A DNA stretch of 64,000 nt from JAGQOZ01 sp041399205 (GTDB lineage Bacteria > Planctomycetota > Planctomycetia > Pirellulales > Pirellulaceae), in NCBI GenBank assembly GCA_041399205.1, contig JAWKTK010000009.1, positions 1 through 64,000 on the forward strand, in the 5' to 3' direction. The notes under the pieces are model-generated. The model made no database searches and was not told where the DNA came from. It worked only from the letters and a program-made list of their open reading frames with translations. Positions within the stretch are counted from its first letter, which is position 1. Every line of letters starts with the position of its first letter. Of this stretch, positions 15,638 through 25,809 are shown one piece after another. Made by a program: the position numbers and the translations under genes.

Positions 15638-15710
15638 GGTTGTGTCGAATTTTTCGTAACAGTCCGAAGGCTATTGTATGTGGCCTGTGCTGGATGGCAG
15701 GTAAATCGAT

Positions 15711-16784
15711 CTACGACTTGGGGAAAACGTTTTCGGTTCCGATGCCTTCCAGCATGCCGTACCAGGGTGCCAACACAATGAAGGCATAGATGGCCACGGC
15801 AATTCCGCCTAGCAAGATGGTCAAGTAAATAGGCAAGAAGGTCCGCAGCCAATACGCTTGATCTTCCGCAAGCTGCTGTTGTTGTGTGGCATATTCGTTC
15901 AGCATGGAAACCATTTCATCCGTCTTGGTTGGGTTTGACAGTAGCCATGTTAAGAAAGGGGGCAGCGTTGAAATGTTGTTCGCATCAAAGGCCGGTTGGC
16001 CCTGGTTGATTCGCTGGGCGGCCGATTGGCAGTCGTGTTGCCATTGGAGAGTTCCTACGGCATTGCTGGCCAGCAGAAGTGATTCGTCCAGCGGAATTTG
16101 TCGAGCGATCAGCATGGCCAATAGTTGGCATAAATGGCTGGTTTGATATTTTCGCAGCAACGGTCCAATCCAGGGCAACCAGCCAAACCATTTGGACGCG
16201 TGATGAGGCTGGATCATGAACGCGTGGCGGCTCCGCACTACCCAAATACCTGCTGCCATCACCGAGATCAATGGAGCGAACCATAGCAAATGCCGAAGCA
16301 TAGCTGACCAACTGGCGAGCCTCAGAAACCACGAATCCGAGCTGACGTTTTGCGAATCGGCCGTCACCAGATACATATCGCTTAGTCTGGGAAGCACGAT
16401 CACGGCGCAAAACGCAACCAAGACCATCAGCAGCAGCGGGTATGCCAGCGAAATGACAATGGTTTGGCGTAAATCGGCAATGCGCCGAGTCACTCGTGAA
16501 ACCGCTTCAAACGCGGTTGGCAACTGGCCGCTCTTCACGCCAGCCGTCACCATGGCTTGAAAGATGGGCGGCAGCCGTAGTTCTTCGTTCGCCAAGATTT
16601 TCTGCAAATCTTCGCCGGCGGCCAAGCGAGTTGCCAAGTGATCAGCCACGGGACGCAAATTGTCCGGCAATTCGTTTGCTACGGAACTCAAGCCGTCTGG
16701 CAGTGGCACTCCGCTACCCGACAGCCCCTTTAGTTCACGGCAAAGAGCGATCAAATCTTCCCCTTGTAGATTGGCCGAACCCAT
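15711..16784 (-). CDS. GspF/PilC-type inner-membrane protein (first copy)
   Basis: 357 residues from ATG 16784 (MGSANLQGEDLIALCRELKG). It is a canonical GspF: first T2SSF unit LKGLSGSGVPLPDGLSSVA ... LPPIFQAMVTAGVKSGQLPT, the helix TIVISLAYPLLLMVLVAFCAVIVLP, a second unit LLAMLIARQIPLDESLLLAS, and the terminal helix PIYLTILLGGIAVAIYAFIVLAPW. It is the first gene of the operon. The predicted ATPase (GspE), secretin (GspD) and major pseudopilin GspG are not encoded in this window. Confidence 0.85.
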   Translation of the reverse strand: MGSANLQGEDLIALCRELKGLSGSGVPLPDGLSSVANELPDNLRPVADHLATRLAAGEDLQKILANEELRLPPIFQAMVTAGVKSGQLPTAFEAVSRVTRRIADLRQTIVISLAYPLLLMVLVAFCAVIVLPRLSDMYLVTADSQNVSSDSWFLRLASWSAMLRHLLWFAPLISVMAAGIWVVRSRHAFMIQPHHASKWFGWLPWIGPLLRKYQTSHLCQLLAMLIARQIPLDESLLLASNAVGTLQWQHDCQSAAQRINQGQPAFDANNISTLPPFLTWLLSNPTKTDEMVSMLNEYATQQQQLAEDQAYWLRTFLPIYLTILLGGIAVAIYAFIVLAPWYGMLEGIGTENVFPKS

Positions 16785-16950
16785 AAAACCACGCCTGCTT
16801 GGAATGCTCTGTTACCGTCGAGCAACATTGTAACGTGTGGAGGACTTTTTGTTCAAAGCGATTTTGGGCGTCCCGATGTTTTTCGGGGCGCATGGATCGG
16901 TTAGGCTGATGCCAGTTCGGCACTCGTTTATTCATTCCAGGTTGTCAAAT

Positions 16951-17875
16951 ATGCCAGAAATTTCGTACGTTGATTTGCAGGTGAACGGTTTCTACGGAGT
17001 TGATTTCAATGCCGATCAAGGCGAATTGCAGGCTTGGGAAACGGCCTGTCAACGCCTGATGAACGATGGCGTGCAAGCGATTCTGGCCACGGTCATCACT
17101 GATTCCATCGAAGCGATGTCGGCTCGTTTGCAGAGAATCCATGCGTTTTGCCAACAGTCTTCGATTGTGCGACAACTGATCAAGGGCGTGCATATCGAAG
17201 GCCCCTTTCTAAATCCCCATCCCGGCTACATCGGAGCCGCATCCGGTCCAGCACGCAAAAATGGCCAGTCTTGCGGACATGGATCGACTACTGGACGCCG
17301 CCCAAGGGATGACTCGTTTAGTGACGCTGGCTCCAGAACAAGATCCCGATTTTCACGTGACCGCTTGTCTGGCTCGGCAAGGCATCTTAGTTTCCGCTGG
17401 CCACTGCAATCCCAGTCTAGATCAACTGGAAGGCGCCATGGATGCCGGGCTGCGACTATTTACTCATCTAGGGAATGGTTGTCCTCTGCAGCTGCATCGC
17501 CATGACAATATCATTCAACGAGTGTTAGCGTGTGCGGATCGACTGCATATCGGGTTGATCGGAGATGGAGTGCATGTGCCGCTGTTTGCGCTGCAAAACT
17601 ATTTGAAGACGGCTGGCATTGAGCGTTGTTTCGTAGTGACCGACGCCATTTCGGCCGCCGGTTTGGGGCCAGGAACCTATCAGCTGGCCAATCAAACCGT
17701 GGTGGTCGACGATGATTTAGCCACTTGGTCGGCGGATCGTTCGCACCTGACGGGTTCGGCGGTGACCATGCAGCGAACCGTCCAGAACTTGGTTCGAATC
17801 GGACTTGCGCCAGACCAAATTCGACAATTGGTTTACGAAACGCCCCGGCGGTTGCTTGAAGATGCGAATGGGTAG
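16951..17875 (+). CDS. nagA: N-acetylglucosamine-6-phosphate deacetylase, one frameshift
   Basis: Amidohydrolase that deacetylates GlcNAc-6-phosphate in amino-sugar catabolism. Start ATG 16951 (MPEISYVDLQVNGFYGVDFN). Family motifs are HIEGPFLNPHPGYIG (metal-binding Glu), VSAGHCNP (His), FTHLGNG (His) and FVVTDAISAAG (catalytic Asp). The frame shifts once near 17240, between GYIGAAS and QHAKMASLADMDRLLDAA. Corrected, it has about 307 residues, near the short end for the family. The remaining sequence is well conserved, so this is probably an indel error rather than a dead gene. It is convergent with the acyltransferase fusion gene. Confidence 0.8.
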
Positions 17876-17955
17876 TTCGCAGATTTTCAAAAACATTCAG
17901 AAAATATGCGCGGGGCCACTATCGTCCATTTTCAAGATAATAACTTGTCAAGCGA

Positions 17956-20605
17956 CTACGCCAACGAACTGTCCAGCGTGGTTTCTTGCAGGGCCGAACG
18001 GAGCTGTTTGTAGTCCGTTTTTCCAGTGCCCAAGACAGGAATGGAATCAATGGAACGGACTTCGTCAATCCGCATGATGCCTCGGAACCCAGCCGCCGTC
18101 AAAATCTCGTTGGCGCGTTTCAATTCGATCTGGACCGTGGTGAACAAGGCAATCAACCGGCCGCCGGGTGTTTCGATCCCTTCGACTGCAATCCGGGGAC
18201 CATCTTCGGTTGGTGGAAAGTGATTCAAGAACGGTTCTTCCAACGCCGGCAAGGAAATCATTTCGCCGCCCGACTTAATAAACCGCTTCATGCGCCCTTT
18301 GAAGTGAATGAATCCATCATCATCAATGGCCACTAAATCGCCCGTGTTGTACCAAGCTTGTCCGTCTACTTCGACAAACGGCGACGGGCCATCGTAATGG
18401 AGATAGCCGTGGAAAATGCTGGGGCCAGCCACCAACAACAGGCCGGTTTCGTTCGAACCGACGGGCTGCAGCGAATCGGCGTTTACCACACACGTTTGTA
18501 CGTTGGACAGCGGCAAACCGATGGTGCCGTGCTTCTGTCGTGCGGGCTGATTGATCGACACCACGGGCGAACATTCGGTAATGCCGTATCCTTCCAAAAT
18601 GGTCGCATCCGGCATGGCATCTCGACTGCGTTCGACCAAACTGGCGGGACACTTTTCGGCGCCCGTCACCACAATACGCAACGACGACACCGCGTTCTCT
18701 TTGTCCGCGTTCAAGATGTAACTCAAAAACGTGGGCGTCGAAAACAACAGCGACGGCCGGAAGGCAGCAATAATCCTGGTCAGCCCAGCGGCGTCGGTCG
18801 GATCGGGATGATGGACCACTCGGATTCCCGAAAGAATCGCCAGCAACATATTGCCGGTCAGGCCAAAACTGTGAAACGGAGGCAAGAAGCCCAACAACGC
18901 ATCGGACGTGCGAAACTTCATGCTCGGTAAGCCGCCCTTGATATTGGAAATCAGATTTCCGTGCGTCAGTGGAACCGCCTTGGGCAAACTTTCGGAACCC
19001 GATGTGAACAACACCACGGCCACGTCATCGGCGGATTGCCGCGGTAGCGAATTCAGCAATGACGAACCAGCCAGATACGTCTTGGCCAGCAATCCGATCA
19101 ATTCGAATTTGCCAATCGATTTACGAAGATCTTCCAGGTAAACGAATTCCGCGCCTTCCAGTTCGATCCCCATTCGATCCACAAACTTGTGACTGGTGAT
19201 CACTTTCTGATCCCCAGCTTTTCCACAGCGTGTCGCAATGCCGTTGGCCCGGTGGTCCAGTTCAGCAGCACAGGTAACTTGCCAGCCAGCTGAAGTGCAA
19301 AAAAGCTGGTGTCCGCGGCGACGCTGGCGGGCAACAACAGTCCCACCGCTTCTCCATCCAGCGTTTCAAACCGTCGCTTCATTGCCAACGCGCCGACCAA
19401 CAGCCTGCGGTAGCTCAGCACGCCCGACATCAAATCCCCCACGGCCGCTCGATCCTTGGAAGCCAGGCACTGCTTCACAAACGCTGCGGCTATGGTGTCA
19501 TCCAAGACGGTTGGTTCGGCGTCCTGCTTGGCTGCTTGATGCCAAACAGCCGGAATTTCAATCGCTTCATGCGTGGCCGGAGCAAACTGACCAGACGCCA
19601 GTTGATATAATTCGCCAATCGTTGATGCCACTTGGTCTGAACGAAACCCAAAGCGATCTTCAATGGCCATGCAATTTCCATGCGGTCCAGGCTATCCACT
19701 CCCAGTGAATCGAGTGTTACGGCGGGGTGGCGTTCGGACGTTTCTAGCGGGCGATGCAGACGTTCCGCCAAGATATCCAAGACCAGTTGGCGAACTTCGG
19801 GCGAAAAATCTTCTTCGCAACAATCGGTCGCGCCGTGGCCATCATGGAATTTGCCTTCGCTGGGGCCGAACCAATGATGGTACCGAACGAACTGAGGCGA
19901 TTGGCCGCCGTCTTGGTTGTACCACGCTTCCAGTTTTTGGTTGATCTGCACCTTGTCTAGACCGGCGAAATCTTGGCCCGAAACGACTTCGATTTCCAAC
20001 GTGACTTTGCGACGCGGCAAAAACAGAATGCCGCTCAATAACGCCCAGCCGAGTGATTTCATTGAGCGTTCCGCAAGATTCGGCACGGTGCCGGTTTCGG
20101 CACAGCTAAACATGCTGCCCCACACGCCTCGAGTTCGTACCAAGACCACATTCACGTCCGGGCAACGCTGCAACAGATCGCTGGCAGCTCGTGCACCACC
20201 TATCACCTCCACGTCGCCTCGCTGAATTCGGCCGGACGGATACATCAAGATGTTGTTGCCCGCTTCCAATTGACTGGCCACGGCGTCAATCAATTGTTCC
20301 GCTTGTGCTTTGGCATTCTTGCTATGCGACTGCATGTCGGGAACTTCAAATGCTTCGACCAGCCGCATGAAAGGATACAGAAATGGCATCCGGTAGGTGC
20401 CAGAAAACACCAACGGCCGCAATGGTTCCGAAAGCTGCAGATGACTCAGCACAATCGGCGGATCAATGTAGCCGGGGTGGTTGGGCATCACCAACGTGGC
20501 ACCGTGTAGCTGACCGAGTTTCTCCTGTCCGCTAATTTGGACCGAATATCGCAAGTGCAGTAAGCAGCGAACCAAAATCCAATAGATGCGGCGAATCAGA
20601 TTCAT
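17956..20605 (-). CDS. Acyltransferase-ACP-AMP ligase fusion, two frameshifts
   Basis: One long gene (about 880 residues when corrected) starting at ATG 20605 (MNLIRRIYWILV). From the N-terminus: a PlsC-type 1-acyl-glycerol-phosphate acyltransferase (NHPGYIDP, the HX4D box, and YPSGRIQRGD), an acyl-carrier domain with the phosphopantetheine serine in LGVDSLDRMEI, then an acyl-CoA/acyl-ACP synthetase domain. The last has FTSGSESLPKAVPLTHGN (ATP loop), EGYGITECSP, YNTGDLV and GRMKRFIKSGGEMIS. This resembles the E. coli Aas acyltransferase/acyl-ACP synthetase with an inserted carrier domain, suggesting recycling or remodelling of lipid acyl chains. Single missing bases near 19670 (after DRMEIA) and 19204 (after LGIRK) split it into three frames. 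Confidence 0.75.
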
Positions 20606-21052
20606 GATGTTTGATAGCTCTTCTTCTACGGGCACGGAATGAATCGAATGTGGGACTCTATATTGTCAGAGCCCGACACTTGGCGAATTGTACGCTGCAG
20701 TTGGCTTTTTAGCGGAAAAACCTTGATTTTGCGACGCGTTTTCCCGCGAATGGACCTCAGCAAGGTCGGATCTTTCGAGGTGATTCACCGCCAGCCTGCA
20801 CGGCAGTCGCTGCTGATAATTCGCGAGCTGGCATAGCGATGACTTCGCGAAATCAAGCTGTCGCTGCACCTTCGCTGCGCACATAAAAAATGCGCAGAAA
20901 TTTCTGATTCGCCTTGTTCGCCTGTTTCAAATCCAGTATTCCTACGCGGCCTTGTTTTCGAATTCGTATCAAAAGCGTTTCGGAAACAAAAAAGCATGAG
21001 TTTACATTTGAACGTTTCGAACCTGATTGTCCTGGCCGACGTAATCCAACTT
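20606..21052. other. Intergenic, no gene seen
   Basis: About 450 bp between divergent genes, so it should hold the promoters of both the acyltransferase fusion and the BamA-like operon. Short in-frame ATGs run from 20996 upstream of the chosen BamA start. I see no strong promoter, repeat or terminator. Confidence 0.4.
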
Positions 21053-22507
21053 ATGAACAGATCAAACATGGATGTGAGACGACACGGACAAGTATTTGTC
21101 ACTGGCATAATTCTAACGTTGCTGGGCGCGACTCTGCCCGCCAACGCTCAGCTGGGGTCCGGCATGGGCGGCGGCAACCCGCTGGGTGGCGGCAAGGACG
21201 AACGTCCCAAGTATCGCCCGCCGGTAATTGAACGTAGCGACGATTTGGAGCCGGTGGTTTCCGTCGACATTGTCGGGAACCGCACGGTCACTCGAGATAA
21301 AATCTTGGCCACCATTGCCACTCGTCCTGGACGAGGTTTCGATCCGGAAATTGTGCAGGCCGATGTTCGCAAGCTTTCAACAACGGGTTGGTTTCAAAAT
21401 GTTCGCACCTATCGGAAGCCGGTACCGGGCGGCGTGGCGGTGACATTTGAAGTCTTTGAACTGCCTAGGATTCAATACATCAAGTTTGTGGGCAACAAGA
21501 AAGAAAGCGACCGCAAGCTACTGAAGAAATGCGAATTGAAAGAAGATGAACCGCTGCATCGTTACCGAGTGGAAGAGGCCAAGCGTCGGCTGGAAGAGTA
21601 TTACACACAACGAGGCTACGGGGACGCGGAGATTGAAATTGAAGAAGGCATAACGCCGGAAAGTAACGGCGTGGTGTTTGCCATTTACGAAGGTCAGATG
21701 CAACGCGTCTGGAAAACCAAATTTGTTGGCAATACGTTTGTTTCGGCGGCACGACTTAAGACGCAAATCGAATCGAAGCCTGGCATTTTGTACTTTTACA
21801 AAGGCAAGGTAGACAAAGAACAAATCGACGAAGATGTGAATCGCTTGTACGCCTATTATCGCAGTTTCGGCTACTTCAAAGCCAGAATCAGCCGCACGCT
21901 GGAATTTGGCGATTCGGGTAAATGGCTGTCCATCACGTTTGTCATCGACGAAGGGCCTCGTTATCAAATCCGCAACGTATCGATTGTGGGTAATCAGAAT
22001 TTCACCACGGAATCGTTGGCCGCTCAGCTTGAACTCCGTTCGGGCGAAATGTTTGACGCTCAGCGGATGAACATGGATCTGAATGCATTGCGAGACGCCT
22101 ATGGAAGCCAAGGATACATCCACGCGGACGTGCAAGCGGATCCTCGTTTCCTGGAAGAGCCTGGTCAATTAGATTTGGTTTACAACATCAATGAAGGCGA
22201 AGCATTTCGAGCAGGTCGGATTATCGTCAACATTGAAGGGGAAAACCCACACACTCGATCCAGTGTTGTCCTGAACCGCATGTCCATCAAAACGGGTGAC
22301 ATACTGGATATTCGTGAAATTCGAGCGAGTGAACGCAGGATAGGTTCGTCCCAAATTTTTATGGCGAACCCGGCGATGGGCGTGATGCCTTCGATTGAAA
22401 TTCGCGCGCCGGAAGTAGACGAATCATACGAATACGCGAATCAACCCGCTTCGCCAAACGCACCGCGCATGTCGCAAAATCCACAAGGAAGGGCACCGCG
22501 GTATTAA
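21053..22507 (+). CDS. bamA: BamA-like POTRA-domain protein
   Basis: About 484 residues. The N-terminal signal peptide is VFVTGIILTLLGATLPANAQ. Starts at 20996, 21053 and 21068 are all in frame; the short leaders at 21053/21068 fit a signal peptide best. The remainder is a row of about five POTRA domains (VVSVDIVGNRTVTRDKILA, IQYIKFVGNKKESDRKLLK, VWKTKFVGNTFVSAARLK, QIRNVSIVGNQNFTTESL, AGRIIVNIEGENPHTRSSV). POTRA repeats recruit outer-membrane proteins for insertion. The gene stops (TAA 22505-22507) before any beta-barrel. The barrel is encoded by the next ORF, one base downstream, which makes this unlike the single-chain BamA of E. coli. Confidence 0.8.
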   Translation: MNRSNMDVRRHGQVFVTGIILTLLGATLPANAQLGSGMGGGNPLGGGKDERPKYRPPVIERSDDLEPVVSVDIVGNRTVTRDKILATIATRPGRGFDPEIVQADVRKLSTTGWFQNVRTYRKPVPGGVAVTFEVFELPRIQYIKFVGNKKESDRKLLKKCELKEDEPLHRYRVEEAKRRLEEYYTQRGYGDAEIEIEEGITPESNGVVFAIYEGQMQRVWKTKFVGNTFVSAARLKTQIESKPGILYFYKGKVDKEQIDEDVNRLYAYYRSFGYFKARISRTLEFGDSGKWLSITFVIDEGPRYQIRNVSIVGNQNFTTESLAAQLELRSGEMFDAQRMNMDLNALRDAYGSQGYIHADVQADPRFLEEPGQLDLVYNINEGEAFRAGRIIVNIEGENPHTRSSVVLNRMSIKTGDILDIREIRASERRIGSSQIFMANPAMGVMPSIEIRAPEVDESYEYANQPASPNAPRMSQNPQGRAPRY

Positions 22508-22508
22508 G

Positions 22509-24454
22509 ATGCTAAACGTACGCAAGGATGCCACGTTGACTAACGCCGTTTATCATTACACCGTTCTGGGATGGGCTAGCGCCGCGCTGCTGATGGCCGG
22601 TTGCGCTACCGTGACGTCGCCAGCTCCGTCAAATGCGTTGCCCTTGGATGCGCTAGTTGCTGAAGCTCCGCAAGTAGACGGCGTTGACAATCAACAGTCA
22701 GCTGGTCGAGCGACTTCATCAAATGGTTCGGCATTGGTGCGACCCAGTCAGCAACAAGATCCGATTCCGCTGGAGTCGATTCCTGACAACCGGTATCGCC
22801 GCAGTTCACCGACTGCGCCAGTGAATCGCTTTGCGCCCAATACCAACCATGAACCGTCGTTTTATGATTCTTCGTCTAATTTGAATTCGGGCCGTTTGGG
22901 TAACGCTTCGCCCGAATCGAATGACGCGGGAGTGGTGATTCGAGCCCAATCGCCTGACTACGGCTATGATGACTACGACGACTACCGATCGGGCGGTTCG
23001 AACGGCTATCCATCGCAGCCGCAACCTGTTTCCGGCGGCAATGCGAACAATGCGTATGATGCGAATGCGGCTATTCGCCGGGTGCTACGTATGATGCCAA
23101 TCCAGCGTATGGCGGTGGCCAGAATCTGTACGACGACGCGCCTCGTTCTAATTCCAACAGCGGTTACTTGACGACCGTTCAATCCAGCCTTCACAATACT
23201 ATTACGGCGAACCCTACGACGAGAATCAGGCTACGCAATCGCCCTCCCGGTGCCGATCGATACAACGGACAAGGTGGACCGTTTGGTGGTTACGGCACCA
23301 CGCCGCGCCATTGGGCCCGGCTCCGGGCTATGGTGACAATGTGCTGTCACCTCCTGGAGGTTTGATTTTTGATGATCCGTACAACGGTCGTTATGCCGAT
23401 GTGGTGGTCAACGTCCAGGAACAGCAGACGGGTCGTTTCATGTTTGGCGTGGGCGTGAATTCCGACGCCGGTCTGACCGCTCAAGTGGTCATTGACGAAT
23501 ACAACTTTACTGGCGTTTGCCTCCGCGAGGCATTGAAGATGTGATTAATGGGACGGCTTGGCGAGGTGGCGGGCAGCGACTGCGAATTGAAGCAGTTCCC
23601 GGCAGTCAGTTGCAAATGTTACATGATCAATTTCACTGAACCGTACTTAATGGACACGCCCATCAGCCTAAATTTGAGTGGTTTCCTGTATGACCGTCGC
23701 TACTTTGATTGGGACGAACAGCGATTGGGTGGTCGAATTGGACTGGGATATCGATTGACGCCGGATCTGTCCGTCAGCACGGGCATGCGACTGGAACGTC
23801 AACATCCGGAATCCTCGCGTCCGAGGCGTGCCGGAATTGGAAGAAGTGTTGGGCGACAACAGTCTGTTCAGCGGTCGCTTTGCGTTGACGCATGACACGC
23901 GAGATTCACCGTTCGCACCAACGGAAGGACATATGTTTGAAGTCAGCTTTGAACAGGTCTTTGGCACGTACAGTTATCCTCGAGTGGAAACCGATTTCCG
24001 TCGCTACTTCTTGCTGCGGGAACGAGTAGACCGTTCCGGTCGGCATGTGTTGGGCACGTCGCTTAGCGCGTCCTTTCAGGCAGTGACACGCCTGTGTTTG
24101 AAAACTTCTTTGCCGGTGGTTATTCGACGATTCGAAGCTCTGGTTCCGAGGTGCATCGCCGAAGAATGGTGATGTGGTTGTGCGGTGAGTTCAGTCTGCT
24201 TGGTTCGGTCGAATATCTGTTTCCCGTTACGGCAGACGACATGCTGAAAGGAGTTGTCTTCTGTGACTATGGTACGATCGAAGAAGAGATTGAAATCAAT
24301 AAGGAAGATTTCCGAGTAGCAGTGGGTGCTGGTTTGCGAATCAGCGTGCCAGCCATGGGGCTACGCCGATTGCATTGACTCTTGCTGTCCCGATTTCTCG
24401 CGAAGACACCGACTGTATTCAGAACTTCAGCTTCTTCATGGGGCTGGACGTTAG
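22509..24454 (+). CDS. BamA-type outer-membrane beta-barrel with lipoprotein signal, multiply frameshifted
   Basis: Starts ATG 22509, 1 bp after the POTRA gene. The N-terminus has a lipobox, LLMAGCATV, followed by a Pro/Ser/Asn/Tyr-rich linker of about 200 residues (DYGYDDYDDYRSGG). The Omp85 barrel begins around 23390 (VVVNVQEQQTGRFMFGVG) and continues through MINFTEPYLMDTPISLNLSG, RFALTHDTRDSPFAPTEGH, VFENFFAGGYSTIR, VEYLFPVTADDMLKGVVFCDYG and GLRISVPAMG to a final FSFFMG strand near 24450. At least six frame changes occur between 23080 and 24370. Product and end coordinate are therefore a reconstruction. With the upstream gene it probably forms the outer-membrane insertase. Confidence 0.65.
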
Positions 24455-24485
24455 TTTGATCAACACGAAAGTAGTTTCATGCCCA

Positions 24486-24875
24486 GTGATAAAGCAGCCG
24501 CGGATTGGTTTGATCGAATGGACTGACATTACCGTTGCTGACGCCGAACAGCTTCGCGATTTTTATTCAGCCGTAGTCGGTTGGAAATGGGACGTTTCCA
24601 TGGGAGACTACAGCGACTATGCCATGAAGGCGTCTGAAGATGCAATGTCCCCGGTGGCAGGTATCTGTCATGCTAAAGGCGGAAATTCACACTTGCCACC
24701 TCAATGGCTGGTGTATATCAACGTGGACAATATGGACCATTCACGCCAGGAATGTGTGCGGTTAGGAGGCAAGCTGCTTTCAGACGTGAAAGTCATGCCC
24801 GACTACGGCAAGTTCTGTGTGATTGAAGATCCCGCCGGCGCGGTTGCGGCTTTGTTCGAACCCATTGACGAATAA
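24486..24875 (+). CDS. VOC family (glyoxalase/bleomycin-resistance-like) protein
   Basis: About 129 residues from GTG 24486 (VIKQPRIGLIEWTDITVADAEQ). One VOC unit is typical, running from IEWTDITVADAEQLRDFYSAVVGWKW to FCVIEDPAGAVAALFEP, with the conserved metal/ligand-type residues in the first strand and FEP at the end. The start is uncertain. The frame is open upstream through the barrel gene, and an ATG at 24479 is in another frame that stops after 15 codons. Substrate unknown. Confidence 0.7.
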   Translation: MIKQPRIGLIEWTDITVADAEQLRDFYSAVVGWKWDVSMGDYSDYAMKASEDAMSPVAGICHAKGGNSHLPPQWLVYINVDNMDHSRQECVRLGGKLLSDVKVMPDYGKFCVIEDPAGAVAALFEPIDE

Positions 24876-25017
24876 AATCTGCCGCTGCTAGAACTTTTCT
24901 GGAACTGGATGCAAGCGACGGGCGTCTCAATATCGCATGGCGCGAAGTTCGCTTCGTGCCGAACCCGTCTTATCTTGCTTGTGCGCTTCCGCTTTACCCA
25001 ATCGAAAGGTATCCAGA

Positions 25018-25719
25018 ATGAAAACCGCCCGTCTATTCGCTTCGTTGTTGATCACCGCGTTATTGTCTGCATCGGTCGACGCCGAACAGGATGTTCGCAC
25101 CATCACGGTTTCGGGGCAGGGCAGTGCAACATCCGCGCCGGATATGGCCACCATCAACACGGGAGTCACCACGCAAGCGGCTACTGCGGCCGAAGCGTTG
25201 GCAGCCAACACCAAGGCTATGCAAGCGGTGCTGGACGAACTGACGTCACTCGGCGTTGCTGACAAAGATGTGCAGACCAGCAACTTCAACGTCAGTCCGC
25301 AGTATCGACAAATCAATCGTGGTGGTCAGCGACCGGAAATTGTCGGCTATCACGTTACCAATCAGGTGCATGTCAAGGTTCGTAACCTGCCCAACTTGGG
25401 CGGCATCCTGGATGCGTTGGTGACCGCTGGCAGCAATCAGATTCACGGTATTTCATTCGGAATTGACAACCCGCAGGGTGTGCTGGATCAGGCCAGGAAC
25501 CGAGCTGTCGCGGATGCACGGTCTCGAGCAGAATTGTTTGCGAACGCTGCCGGCGTGAAGTTGGGAAAAGTGCTTTCGCTAAACGAAGCCGGCACCGCAA
25601 TGCCTCGTCCCATGTACCACATGGCGGAAGCTCGCTTCGCGGCGGCCGACGTTCCGATTGCCACGGGCGAACAAGAATTGTCGGCGTCGGTGACAATGGT
25701 CTTTGAAATTGCCGAATGA
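25018..25719 (+). CDS. Secreted SIMPL-domain (DUF541) protein
   Basis: 233 residues from ATG 25018, with a signal peptide (MKTARLFASLLITALLSASVDA). The SIMPL domain follows: TITVSGQGSATSAPDMATIN near the start, VADKDVQTSNFNVSPQYR in the middle and ARNRAVADARSRAELFANAAGVKLGKV late. Members such as E. coli YggE are periplasmic and linked to oxidative-stress protection. The molecular function is unknown. It stands as a single gene. Confidence 0.8.
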   Translation: MKTARLFASLLITALLSASVDAEQDVRTITVSGQGSATSAPDMATINTGVTTQAATAAEALAANTKAMQAVLDELTSLGVADKDVQTSNFNVSPQYRQINRGGQRPEIVGYHVTNQVHVKVRNLPNLGGILDALVTAGSNQIHGISFGIDNPQGVLDQARNRAVADARSRAELFANAAGVKLGKVLSLNEAGTAMPRPMYHMAEARFAAADVPIATGEQELSASVTMVFEIAE

Positions 25720-25809
25720 CGTTTTTACAAAATCAAGACGTCAGTAAATCGAATCGTCGACAACCCCAGTCAAGCGGCCAGTGGAACGGAATGCACTGGC
25801 CGGTGCGAC

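Noticed and set aside
24479..24526. ATG 24479 as the VOC gene start
   Set aside because: That frame stops after 15 codons; the conserved VOC sequence is in the frame of GTG 24486.
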